Below, in pieces: positions 41,902-53,159 of a stretch of 64,000 nucleotides of DNA (position 1 is the first letter of the stretch; every line of letters begins with the position of its first letter). The notes under the pieces are model-generated. The model was not told the DNA's origin, made no database searches, and saw nothing but the letters and a program-made list of their open reading frames with translations. The stretch spans positions 3,038,001-3,102,000 of the forward strand of contig JBHGNT010000006.1 in assembly GCA_043228905.1 (NCBI GenBank), read 5' to 3'. The stretch is from Azolla caroliniana. Taxonomy: Eukaryota; Polypodiophyta. A program made the position numbers and the translations under genes.

Positions 41902-41934
41902 AGACGGGCCGGTTTTCTCCGTCCCAACTCTCTG

Positions 41935-41971
41935 GCGCATACCGGAGGATGCGCGGTTAGGTGGGGGCGGA
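41935..41971 (+). promoter_or_regulatory. Hairpin plus polypurine tract of gypsy C
   Basis: GCGCAT (41935-41940), loop ACCGGAGG, ATGCGC (41949-41954), GGTT, AGGTGGGGGCGGA (41959-41971), directly before the 3' LTR. Confidence 0.8.
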
Positions 41972-42766
41972 TGTCGTGAAGAAAACCGTCCATAGGCGGA
42001 ATCGGCGCACCTAGGCGTGGGAACCGGTTCTTCACGCGCGCAAGCTCCAGGTTGTACATAAAAGCGAATTATGAGGATAATCGGCAGGAACGGGCCCTAA
42101 CTCAAGTGGAGACAAAGACCGCGCGAACAGTCTTTTCGGTCGCGCGCGCGAACTGTACGAGTCGGCGGCGTAACTACGCGGATGCGTGAAAAACGGAGCG
42201 GATCCCTGTCCAAAAGGGACAAGGAATAAAGCTGATATGACGGCCTGCTCGTCGGCCTATATAAGGAGGAGGAAAGAGCTGTTGCAGGGATCTCGCGCAG
42301 AGAGGACGAAGTGCTGCCGGACCGTTTCTGGGCGCTTCTCTCTCTCTCTCTCTGTGTTTCCTTCCTTCTCGAGCTCCATAGCTTCTGTGCAGAGTTCCGA
42401 GGAGGCTCGCGCTGTTTCGAGGAACGCCCGAGTGCTTCCGGCAGCACCTCCGACCTGCTACCCCGTTTGTGCGTCGAAGCGAACAGGCATCGGCATCTGT
42501 TCGCCGGCCTGTTCGGTTGTAAACAACCTGTGCCCCATCGAGGGTTGTAGTCGTGTTAGCCATTTTTGTTAATACACTTATTTAGTCGTTCGCATCTGTC
42601 TGTGTCGGTGTCTGTTCGCGTTCTCCGTGCTGAAGGGCCGTGTCCCTGCGTATCCCCGGTCCTGCGTAGCCGGTTCTCTCTCTTTCTCCTCCCTTGCTTG
42701 CTCTTTGGTTCGAGACCCCCGCGGTCCCGCCTCATTTTCACACGCACTTGCGTAATAATCTCGACA
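41972..42766 (+). repeat. 3' LTR of gypsy C
   Basis: 795 bp, same length as the 5' LTR; followed by ACGT. Confidence 0.94.
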
Positions 42767-42770
42767 ACGT

Positions 42771-42980
42771 TGGAGGTATCTGCCATCGCTCTGGGTTTTT
42801 CTTCCACCGACATGAGGCATGTGGCCATGTATAACTGTTATTACTAATGCTTTGGGACATATGTATTCTATAACAGTCCAAGAGAAGTTGAAATGGTAAA
42901 AATCTATGCTAAAATTTCATGTAAATCGCTTTAAACTAATATAAACCATTGTTCGAATAAAAATAAAAATAAAAACTTCC
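42771..42980 (+). pseudogene. LINE 3' fragment, right part
   Basis: Continues the LINE cut at 35456: RYLPSLWVFLPPT then stop, a short 3' UTR and an (AAAAT)n tail at about 42956-42976. Confidence 0.75.
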
Positions 42981-45610
42981 TTCTTTTTTTTTTTCCAAAA
43001 AAACACTACTTCGCATTAGTTAGTAAACAAAATTACATCATAGAACACCCAAAGTTCTTCTCACCAGCCCTCACTCTGGCCTTCCCACCAAAGTGGACAT
43101 AGTCCCCACCTCATTTTCAACAAACGTATCCAAACAACTCCAATAACCTAATAATTTGTACCATATCTATACAGATTTACAGCACCTAGACGTTGTTGGA
43201 AACCGGAAACAGCCATCGAGGTGCTTGGTAGTTCCATTGAGGCCCTGATGAGGATCTGCCCACCATAGGAGAATTACCCCATTTCAGCAAGAACTTTGAT
43301 CGAGATCTTTCAGCTACATCAGATTCCCCCTTGATTGAGTCGTATCGTCCCCGCAGCCAAGATACCAACTCAAACCAGATATTTAATAATACCTCACCTA
43401 CCTCACCGCTAGGGATCTTTTGTTGTTGAAAAACAAATTTACAACGGTTGGTCCAAATGTGTCAGACCGATAAACAAGACACCATCATCCATATCTCTTC
43501 AAAAAATTCTGAGTTAGTGCCATGTCGAACTCCAGCCCGTTGAAACACCTTGCCATCCTGCACTATAAAACCATGTCCGTGGGGGTTTAACTGTTCAGCC
43601 CAGCCTTCCCCTGTTAGCTTCAGCCCTTGTACGGACCCCCATACAACTCTCCCATTCACTCCGCATGTTGCCACTATCCTGAGACTTCTACCCCAAATGT
43701 TAATAGCCTCGCTGCAGTTCCAAAAACAATGAGGAATTGATTCCAAAGGGTGTCCACAACTTTTGCATCCAGCCTCACCACCACGACACCTAAGCCGGTG
43801 CCCCACCGGCACCGCTTTGTGACTAAGAAGCCACAACCAAAGCTTTATTTTTTCTGGCATATCAAACGCCCATAGCCTCCTCCAAAACGACTTCAACCAG
43901 TCATCAGAAATGCCTTTATCCTTCCAACTATTGCGAGTTAGGCCAGCACCCATCAATTTAGAGCCAATGATTTGCCTTCCTAGCTTGGTAGTGTACTCGA
44001 AAAACCGTTCAAGTTTGTCCGTTCCCGGTTTCTGCCACCACACCTCTAGTGGATCCCAATCCAGATCACATATGGGCTTGTTGTCAACTATCCAGAGTTT
44101 ACGATCAGATTCCAGCTTCCCTGGGTCCGGGTTTACTTGCCACTTCTTACCTTCCAACATTGCCACTCGCACTGCTAACCTTTGGCCATTGTCTGCCAAA
44201 GCACTTAGGTTGCCCCATAAACGATACTCATTAGATGGGCACCTGCCTCGGATAATTTGTGCATCGCCCTCACCTACAAACCACCCAAACCAGACCCCCT
44301 CTTCTTCATTCAGCCTAGCTAGACCATCAACAGCCTTATCTATCAAGTGGGTAACCTTTTCCAGCCTGCCGGTAAATCTAGGACTTCCAACCAGACCCTC
44401 CCTTCTTCTCCTTTTGAACTCCTCCCAGTCTCTTACTGAACTAACATTTTTCCCCATGGCAAGTATTTTTTCTAACCAAGCATCATACCATCATCACTTC
44501 GAATCCTGGGGTTCCAAAACAGGGGTTGACGGAGTTGTTCCTCCATTGTTTTTGGCTGCATTAAGACCAACCCCTCTCTTAAACTTGACCAGGCCCTCAT
44601 TATGGTGCGGGCCACCCTATCCTCCATGCTAGTAGGTTCTTTTAACGTTAGGCCTGGACTGAACAACCACCACATCTTTGCCTTCCAAGGGCCGCCATTC
44701 CTCGGACTCCAGAGTTCAGCTCTGTCTCTAAGAAGCAATTTCCACAATTCTGGTCCAGGTTGGAGACTTCGCACCAAGAGCTTACCAAGTAAAGCCTTAC
44801 TTTGGTGACCTGGATCCACCATCCCAAGTCCACCTTGACTTTTTGCCTTGATCAAACAACTCCAAGCCACTTTAGCTGAAGCAGTCTCATGGTCTCTACC
44901 TGACCAAAGGAACCCTCTCACCATTGCCTTAATATTTTTTATGCACTCTTTATCTAACATCCAGCATGCCAACGAGTGCCACATGGTGGCCAACAAAATA
45001 TGGTTTACCACAACCACTCTACCTGCAAGGGAAAGCTTTACTGATGCCCATAACCGAAGCTTTTTTCTGATTTTGTCTTTCACTTGCTCAAGTTGCTGAT
45101 TTTTCTGAATCTCTATTCCCACCAAAAAGCCCAAATACTTAACAGCCCTTCCATTAGGAACCCATTGAAAATCAGCATTAGGTTGCCAATTCGGCCAAGA
45201 GTTTGGACTTACCCAAAACCCTCTACTTTTGTTCCAATTAATTTTCCCACCTGATGCTTTACAGAACAACTCAATTCGATTTTCAGCCTGCTGTAAATTA
45301 GCATCATTGCCTTGCAGATAGAGCATGGTGTCATCTGCATACATGGAGTCCAACAAGTCCTTACAAGCATGTGGGACAACCAAACCTCGAATTCCTGCAT
45401 CCGGTCTATTTAAAAAGAAAGAGAATGCCTCTGAGATAAATAAATAAAGGTAGGGGGCCAATGGGCACCCCTATCTGACAGACTTGCATAATGGAATCCT
45501 GTGTTTTGAACTTCTTAAAGGGCAACAACACATCATACTCCCTTCCGACTAGTCCATGGAAATGAAGCAATTGTACTATCTTTTGGCACCCTGGTCCCTT
45601 ACCAAAAGCT
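42981..45610 (-). mobile_element. 5'-truncated plant L1-type LINE, minus strand
   Basis: A poly-T run (42987-42998) marks the 3' end on the minus strand. Reading leftwards from about 45500: GCPLAPYLYLFI (RT), the catalytic box SMYADDTMLYLQGND, KYLGFLVG, KLSLAGRVVVVNHIL, GFLWSG and GGLGMVDP (45461-44472), then in another frame the RNase-H-proximal and zf-RVT part with FWRRLWAFDMPEKIKLWLWL and CKSCGHPLESIPHCFWNC (44457-43462), and the end WNYQAPRWLFP (43368-43186). A stop replaces Gln before GCPLAP and the frame shifts near 44460 and 43460. The YADD motif is intact, and this is the best-preserved LINE here. No target duplication found. Confidence 0.85.
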
Positions 45611-45704
45611 TATATTGTTGTGAAGTGTGTGTTGCATGTGCGGGGGCAAGCAGAGAGGTGGCGATGAAGGAGGCAAAAGATACTTCGTAAGGATTGTTTT
45701 TGCC

Positions 45705-45775
45705 AAGTTAGGTTTCAAACTTGCGAACTTCGAGATAGATTAAATCATTTCCACCATTAGACCGTAACATATCCT
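45705..45775 (-). repeat. tRNA-derived SINE-like fragment
   Basis: Minus strand TACGGTCTAATGGTGGAAAT (A-box-like) and GCAAGTTTGAAACC (B-box-like), spaced about 35 bases. Confidence 0.4.
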
Positions 45776-45779
45776 TACA

Positions 45780-45828
45780 TAAAGTTTGCTTTATGTATAT
45801 ATATTATATATACATAAAGCAAACTTTA
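45780..45828. repeat. 49-bp near-perfect palindrome (24-bp arms, 1-nt centre)
   Basis: TAAAGTTTGCTTTATGTATA... mirrored as ...TATACATAAAGCAAACTTTA with every arm position paired. Followed by a (TA)n tract. Confidence 0.9.
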
Positions 45829-45837
45829 ATATATTTA

Positions 45838-45860
45838 TATATATATATATATATATATAA
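45838..45860. repeat. (TA)n microsatellite
   Basis: TA dinucleotide run beside the palindrome. Confidence 0.85.
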
Positions 45861-46214
45861 GTATCAAATCATGACTCAAAACTCGTGAGTCATAACTCTA
45901 CATAAAACATATGCAAATAGAAACAAAGTGTGATTGTATTAATTGCATAATATGAACTTGCATCTTAGAAGTTAGATTTCAACGCTCCTTTTGAGAATTT
46001 TTGAGCCATGTTACTCTTTCATTCTCCTTGGCACATAGATATCGTTTTCTTTCTCTCTCCCCTTTTACATAATATGAGACACCTTTATATAAGGTCTCAC
46101 GTGCATTAAGGGCTAAGAGCATGTCACCACTTAGCAAACCACTTAGCATTGATGCCTTAGATGACGTACAATAATTATATTGACTAGATATTTAAGAATA
46201 TACTTTTCTAACAT

Positions 46215-46290
46215 ATGAAATAGTTATCTTAGTGATAGTTACATTCCTTCAAGGAAGAAGGGTGTTGAGTTTGAAACTTGCTCTTTGTGT
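46215..46290 (+). repeat. tRNA-derived SINE-like fragment
   Basis: TTATCTTAGTGATAGTTAC and GAGTTTGAAACTTG spaced like degenerate A and B boxes; similar in wording to 14225-14285. Confidence 0.35.
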
Positions 46291-49200
46291 TTATTTTAAA
46301 ATAAATAAATTACTTGCGTTGGAGATGGTTTCTCGTTCTGTGCCATTGGCAACATGACAATGTCTTTTCTCAAGTGTTCTTCTTGAGGACCACATTGACG
46401 TTCCTTTGTACCACCATCTACCTGTTTGTGGGCTAGACATGCAAGAGTGAGTGTCAATTGCTATCGAGCAGTAATGCTTGAACTAACAACTAATACAAAC
46501 TCTAATCATACTATACGACCTAATCACTTTCACAAGAAGAGATATTAACACGTTGGTAGGAACTAGTTCACATCATTTATCTTAATCCTCTTGTTTACCT
46601 TCATTTTCAAACGGCCTCCTCCACTTGAATTTCAAGCCTTCATACAACTTGCCTTTTTTGTGTTTTTCTCCCTTTGCAACAAGCCACATCACAACACTAC
46701 AAAAGGTAATGCTTCCATATTATGTTTTAACACTCAATATCTTCTCTTTCCTTGTATTTGAATTATATGAGAACCTTTCTAGTCGGAGAAAGAAAAGGCT
46801 ATGATTTTTGTGCAAGTGGAGGTTGATAAGACTAAGGAGATGTGGCAAATGAGATTCAATTAAGATTCTTCACAATATGTAAAATTTTATTTTTGAAGTT
46901 ATATGCATCTTCTCTTCTCTTCATCAATTTAGTTACGAAGAGAAGATGCATATAACTCTGTTCATCACCTTATGATTACTTGTCCATCAACAAAGAGTGT
47001 CCATTACCATGACGTTGAAAATTATGGTTGAAGAAACATTTGGCACTTAAATATGACTAAAACAAAATGTTGATGAACAAAAAGTAATCACTGAACGCAA
47101 TATAGCATATTGAAAAAAAAACAAACTAGTCGTTGTTTTTGAGAACCCTCAATATGAAGGGATTTTGACATCCAAAATTATTGTTGAAGAAACCTTGGGT
47201 ACTTAAATAATGGCCAAAGAAATGCACCATGACATATTTAAAAGACTAGTCAATCTTTTCGATAACCTCACTTAGAATGGATTATAAATCAAATTTCCTT
47301 TGTTTTTCTAATATAAGTTCAAATAGCCCTCAGATTACAGTATCTATCTATTTCTCTCCCTTAGAAAAAGTGGTCACGACCAAACTTTGATAGTGGAAAT
47401 CACACCTTGGTTTAATCTAAATATTTTTCCTAGACTTAGGTCAAACATTAATTTAGACATAATTTCACTACATGAATTATTACTCCTAAAACATGCATGC
47501 ATCGACATAAGATTGAGAGAGGTAAGCCACTTAAAAATCACTAAACTACACCTAAATTCTACACATAATCAACTTTAACACGTTTATATGCACGTGAATC
47601 TCACATTTTAGATATCTTTTAAGGTCTTCCCTTGTTTTATAGCTCAAAGATGATATACTCAAAAAAAGGATTGATACATACTTTTCAACATCTCATGAAT
47701 GTGTCCCCCCCGCCCCTCCCCAAATAAGTCCACATGTTACTTGTGTATTTCCGTAGAAAGACGACTTTGGATTAAAGACTCTATAATTATTTGATGGGTG
47801 CCAAAAGAGTGGCCCTTTTATCTACCAACTTTAATGGAAACGTCGTTGGTGCATAAATTAAGAGGCCATATATGTGTGGAATTCAACAAGGTTAGTGTCA
47901 ACAACTTGCATGATGAAAGCTTTATTTTCACAATATTTGGATGGTAAGAGTGACTTCATATAAAAAGAAGTGAGGATCATCATTAGGAGGATAGTTGCCC
48001 AATTGTTGACTTCGTGACCTTGTTAACTTCAGATAACCATTTGTTTCCATCATATATATTGTAGTGTGTGGCCTGTCAATGCTTTGATTAAAATTAATAA
48101 GTATTTTCCAAATTAAGTGGTAGAATACATTGTTTTCATATTGGTCAATGGTGGTTAATATAGCTTCATTAAACCATGTTTGTGGAAGGGGAACCTGTGA
48201 TTGTTACAATGCACACCTGAAAGATTAAAGAAATATTATTTTCCTTTTCCAATGGCTTTGACCAAGGGAATATTAGAGTAGAAGATAGATTAGGCATGGT
48301 CAATGGCCCTAGGTTTTTTGGACATGTAATTAGCTTCCCGTTTAAAATAATATCCTTGGTAATAATATGCATGTGATGTAATGATGAAAAGGAAGGAGTG
48401 GCAGTTTTGAAGGCATAAGCTATTAGAGACCCTTAAAGGAGAAGTAAGTATTTTTGGTGTAATTAGATGTGATGAAGAAGAAAGTATGTAGTATTTATGG
48501 AGCACTCCCATGGATAATTGTCAGATAAAGTAGTGAGGGCACAATATGGATGGAGCAATGGCAATCTATTGCCCTAACAAAGGCATCACACCAAGCTCGT
48601 TAATTGGATACTTCCAGGTTATAAACTGTAAATCTTGAAGTCTTATGCAAATACATACCATCACAAATAATTGTTCCATAAAGCAAGGTGAAAATTCGTG
48701 AGAGCTACTAGAGGTGTTCTCTCTCCAACTGAACTTCACTTTAGTTAGTTATTTGAAGCCATTGGATGGTAGCCACTACAATTAGCATTAAAACCAAACA
48801 CTAACATCTAGATCTCATATTCCCAATTATGACTAAGCATATGAGATAGGATAGATAGATAGATAGAGGGCCAACCGCAAAATAATCAATATTAAACCTC
48901 AAACAATATATCCATTTAGTTTTAATAAAATAGGTGGAGCTAGCTTTACAATTCAATCAAGCTAGTTATAAAAAAATGCACGATTGTTTCTTATTCTCAA
49001 ACTTTTCAAAGTAGGCTTCTCAAAACAACATAAATCCCCTCTATAATGCTAGAATTTAAATCACTACAAACAGCCATGCCAAGTGGACATTACACTGATG
49101 TGAAGAATTAACATTGTTGCTCCTAGTGACTATTTTGACATAGACGTAAGATACAATGTTGGCTCAATTTTTCATGTTTCCGTAGCATGTATGTGACATG

Positions 49201-49495
49201 CGAATTTCCTACCATCGAATACATCGCCTTGCTCTAACGATTTAAAAAAATAACATTTTAGCAGCAATAGGGTATTCTCAACCCAGGTAAACTATTCTCG
49301 TTAAGGTGACATATTATGGCTCATAGTATGAACCATAGGTACCATACGTGCATTCGCGAAAGAAAAATACCCTCAAAGAATGATAAATACCATTCTTTTG
49401 GATTAACTATTTATTATGAGGTAGATAAGCCTAAAAATGAAAAAAAAACAAAAAAACATTAAAAAAATAGGGAAAAAACAAAAAAAAAACACAAG

Positions 49496-49578
49496 AATGT
49501 TTCGATAACATTCGCATTTGTTTTCCAACGTAGGAAAATGAATGTTATACTAGACGAACACGAATTTTACGTACTATG
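49496..49578 (+). repeat. Dispersed repeat with internal palindrome, copy 2
   Basis: Matches 32381-32461 with about 8 differences; GTTTTCC-AACGTA-GGAAAAT keeps most of the inner stem. Confidence 0.6.
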
Positions 49579-49954
49579 TTATGGCTAGTGTCGAGGACTT
49601 ACAGATTATGAGGTTGGGTGGTATTGGGAGGACAAAAGCAAACATGGAATAGGCGTGGTTACGATAAAAGTGGGTTGGGGATGTCAATGTTAGCCCCACC
49701 TTTCTCTATAGTGTTGAAAATGATGAGGTTCTGCTACAAGCAAGGTGATGATCCCCCCCACCCCTTTCCCGCCCAATGAGCCCAAGCATACCAGTAGGGA
49801 AGAATGCTCGAGCGGGAAACCAAAAAGCTAGCAATGTTAGCCAAAAGTCGCTTGAAGCTCGCATGTGGAAGTTGATATAACAATGGATATTGGATGGTCA
49901 TCGAAGGGTCTGTGTATAAGGCGCCGGAATCTGGAAGGCACAAGGATGAATAGG

Positions 49955-49964
<10 letters not shown>

Positions 49965-50023
<59 letters not shown>

Positions 50024-50099
50024 GGGGGTTGGAGCGAGCACACCGTCGATACATAAGTGCCGTGAGGACGGACACTCTCCGAGAGGGAGAGAGAGAGAA

Positions 50100-50140
<41 letters not shown>

Positions 50141-50379
50141 GTGTGTGTGTGTGTGTGTGGGAGAGTGATGAAGCCTTCTCTCTCTCTCTCTCTATGGAGT
50201 CTTCCTCATCCTCTGTGTGTGCTGGCTGACCTGACACTGACCGTTTGTGTACACGTAGTGAAGAGAGAGAGAGAGAGAGAGAGAGAGACCTAAACAAATG
50301 TCCATTGAGAGAGACAGAGAGAGAGAAGAAGAAGAAGAAGAAGAAGAAGAAGAAGAAGAAGGAAAACAGAGGAGAGGAG

Positions 50380-50412
<33 letters not shown>
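49965..50412. repeat. Dense microsatellite cluster upstream of the hydroxylase gene
   Basis: In order: (GA)n 49965-50019, (TG)n 50100-50118, (GA)n, (GT)n 50141-50158, (CT)n 50178-50193, (GA)n 50262-50288, (GAA)n 50325-50361 and (TCA)n 50381-50412. The purine/pyrimidine strand bias produces long spurious open frames on both strands, which I discard. Confidence 0.9.
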
Positions 50413-50435
50413 TATGATTGATTGTATGAGAGAGA

Positions 50436-50443
50436 TATAAATA
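50436..50443 (+). promoter_or_regulatory. Candidate TATA box of the hydroxylase gene
   Basis: TATAAATA, 345 bp before the ATG, downstream of the microsatellites. Position plausible; not otherwise supported. Confidence 0.35.
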
Positions 50444-50593
50444 AGCAACCCAAAAAAGAAACAGAGCTGCAGAGAGAGACACAGGGAGAGAAAGAGGGAG
50501 CTCGGTCAAAAAGGGTCGACGTAGCCTACCTTATATCCTTTCCTTTTTTTCGTTTTACACCTCTTCCTTCCTCCCTCCCTCCCTCCTTCCTTC

Positions 50594-50602
50594 AAACCCT
50601 AA
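50594..50602 (+). promoter_or_regulatory. telo-box motif
   Basis: AAACCCTAA, a plant promoter motif bound by telo-box factors, about 180 bp upstream of the ATG and close to the telomere-like tract. Confidence 0.45.
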
Positions 50603-50624
50603 CCCTTCCATCTGCATATCCTGT

Positions 50625-50672
50625 CCCTAACCCTAACCCTAACCCTAACCCTAACCCTTACCCTTACCCTAA
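50625..50672 (+). repeat. Short interstitial telomere-like tract
   Basis: Five CCCTAA units, two CCCTTA units and one CCCTAA. The hexamer corresponds to TTAGGG rather than the usual plant TTTAGGG. Confidence 0.85.
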
Positions 50673-50713
50673 TTCAATTAGCTCATATACCCCTGCCCCA
50701 TCCTCTCCAAAAC

Positions 50714-50714
50714 A

Positions 50715-50750
<36 letters not shown>
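50714..50750. repeat. (AC)n microsatellite in the leader
   Basis: AC dinucleotide run that ends about 30 bp before the ATG, so it would lie in the 5' UTR. Confidence 0.9.
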
Positions 50751-50753
<3 letters not shown>

Positions 50754-50780
50754 CCATATATATCCAAACATCCATCCATC

Positions 50781-52562
50781 ATGGTGTTTTGGGAGCCTTT
50801 CATTAGTGATGAATTGATGGGAGCTCTCGCACCGGTCCTCGTCTACTGGCTCTACTCCGGATTCTATCACTTCCTTGAACCTGTGGATCGATACCGCATG
50901 CATTCCCGCAAAGAAGAAGAGCTGCGGAACCTTGTGTCTCCATCGTCCGTCATTGTGGGGGTTCTACTTCAACAAGCAATTCAAGCTGTAGTAGCCATCT
51001 TCTTGTTCATGGTAAGCTTCTTCTACACCGACATATGAGCATGCCCATGCCGATTCATTTATATACATACGAGACATACATCCTTAATGGACATCATATT
51101 TACATCCATATACACACATGCATACATGATACATACATACGATACTAAACCACCAAACCATACTACGCATACCTATATATCACTCCATACATGCATCCAT
51201 ATCATAATATACATACATGTATGCAACACATGATCCTAATCGGAAACTTCCTGTCCCTGCCTGTATATATAATGCTTCTTTCTTCTTAATTTACTAAGAA
51301 AATGTTAGTGTGAATAATGTTAACTAATGTTAATGTTAATTTTATCTGCGATATATGTACATAAGCATGCTGCAATGGCAATCTTTATCAGAGCCATATT
51401 GCTGGGTCTATTTGTCATTAAAAATGAAACATAAGTACTAAATTGCTTTGAAAAAACAGGGAAATTTGTTCATATATGTGTTGACTGTTGAGAAGAAACA
51501 TAAATATGAATTCCAATTGAGAAAACAAGGAAAGATTCAGGAAGTATTTATGGACTTGGGGATTCTCTTGAGACAAGTAACATGAGTATGCAGGAATTCC
51601 TTGGTGAATTTCTGTTGCTCTCCCAGAAAATAGAAAAATGAATTTTTTCTCAATATATAGTATCTTGGGTTTGCAGAATTCCAGTTGTTGAGGAACAAAA
51701 AAACAACGGGCATCTCAATTAAGTAACATGGGTTTGTAGTCATTCCTATCCCGTTTACGGAAACTGAAATCAATCACAGTTTCAATCAGGAAAAGCAATA
51801 AATGTATCTGAATTTCGTTCAAAGAAAACTATGAAGTTTCAATTTCTCAAAGTTTGAAACAAATGTAGCCAGTCAAATATTTGCAAATAGGTGAATTTGA
51901 TGCCTTTGATCAAATATTTTGTTTTGTATTTAGAAGATTGATATTTTGATCTTAATTCAAAGGAGGCTGTCCTTTATATGATGAACTAATGAAGGAATTT
52001 TGTATGTGGTTTCCAGGTTACAGGATCCGATTCGACCACAAATTCTGTGCAACCATCGGTGCCAACTCAACTTGGTCAGTGTTTCGTGGCAATGTTGATT
52101 ATGGACACATGGCAATACTTTGTGCATAGGTACATGCATCACAACAAGTTCTTATATAGGCATATTCATTCGAAACACCATAAACTGGTAGTTCCATATG
52201 CCTTTGGAGCTCTATACAATCACCCGTTGGAAGGGTTGTTACTCGACACACTAGGTGGTGCCATCTGTTTCCTAATGTCCGGGATGACCCCAAGAACGGC
52301 TGTTTTCTTCTTCTGCTTCGCCACGATAAAGACTGTGGATGACCATTGTGGACTATGGCTGCCTGGAAACCCTTTCCACATGCTTTTCCATAACAACTCG
52401 GCTTACCATGATATTCACCATCAGCTTTATGGCGCAAAGTACAATTTCTCACAACCATTTTTCGTTGTATGGGATAAGCTTCTTGGAACTTACATGCCTT
52501 ACAAACTAGAAGAGAGGGCTGAAGGGGGTCTGGAGGCGCGGCCAGCAAAGGAATTTAGCTAA
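50781..52562 (+). CDS. SBH1: Sphinganine (sphingoid base) C4-monooxygenase, two exons
   Basis: Hydroxylates C4 of sphinganine to make phytosphingosine, in the ER, using a di-iron centre; it sets the trihydroxy long-chain base content of plant sphingolipids. Exon 1 is 50781-51011 and exon 2 is 52017-52562, joined at ATG|gtaagc and ttccag|GTT in phase 0. The product is 258 residues, close to the roughly 260 of plant SBH proteins. Hydrophobic segments lie near residues 13-30, 57-77, 99-112 and 150-180. The three histidine boxes of the fatty acid hydroxylase superfamily are complete: HRYMHH (114-119), HSKHH (128-132) and HDIHH (208-212). The start MVFWEPFISDE is typical. The single intron is 1005 bp. 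The leader is rich in simple repeats. SBH1 versus SBH2 cannot be decided here. Confidence 0.93.
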
Positions 52563-52795
52563 ACGTGAGTACCGTCGATGTAAAAATGAACAGTAACATC
52601 GTTTTAGTGAATGCTTGCACCCATGCTTGGAAGTTGAACTCTTGGCACCGCAGGTCTTCACACATGAATAGCCTCTTATAGTCAGGGGATCCATTCCTGC
52701 TCAACATCTTCATGAAAAATATTATATATCCAAAGTTCTCCGACTTCAGTTTTTCTTCTGAAGGATTATTCCTTTTTAAGTATGGAGACGACGTA

Positions 52796-52849
52796 TATAC
52801 ATACATACATACATACATACATACATACATACTTACATACATACATACA
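52796..52849. repeat. (CATA)n microsatellite
   Basis: About 13 CATA units with one CTTA variant, some 235 bp after the hydroxylase stop. Confidence 0.9.
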
Positions 52850-53159
52850 AGGAAACAAATACGCAATTTCTTTTGTTGTATTAGATATTGAAAAAAAGGA
52901 CAAGACGTATTTTAGCGTTTATTCGTTTTAGCTCATGTTGGCTTCCATGAGGCCCAAGAGCTTTCATGTGGCTTACGACTTTGTATTGATGTATAATGAA
53001 GGTGGGACTGCCTCTGTCATGTATATAATACATGCTTAATTCAACACTGTTTTTGCCAATGCTTTGATGCCAACTCAATTGTGTCCTTCAACAATTTCAT
53101 ATTTACTATGTTGCTTGACTTAACAGCTAGTTTGAATTCCAAGCATGATGTTTTTCGAC

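Larger units (their letters stand above)
35457..42766 (+). mobile_element. Gypsy-like element C, apparently intact and very young
   Basis: 7310 bp with two 795-bp LTRs (35457-36251, 41972-42766), no difference seen where compared. The 4-bp target duplication ACGT is at 35453-35456 and 42767-42770. Its internal region is a close relative of element A (ORF1 the same length, few substitutions), but U3 of the LTR is quite different. It has both ORFs open and an ATG for ORF2, so it is the better candidate for an autonomous master copy. It lies in the last codons of a LINE ORF2; joining the flanks restores RWRYLPSLWVFLPP. Confidence 0.94.
45611..49733. other. AT-rich spacer
   Basis: No gene recognised. 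Contains a long palindrome, two SINE-like stretches and the second copy of a dispersed repeat, listed separately. Confidence 0.5.

Noticed and set aside
49734-50411. Open frames of up to 225 codons across the microsatellites
   Set aside because: They arise from GA/CT/TG repeats without stops and have no domain.
50625-50672. Chromosome end or healed telomere
   Set aside because: Only eight units, and ordinary gene sequence continues on both sides.
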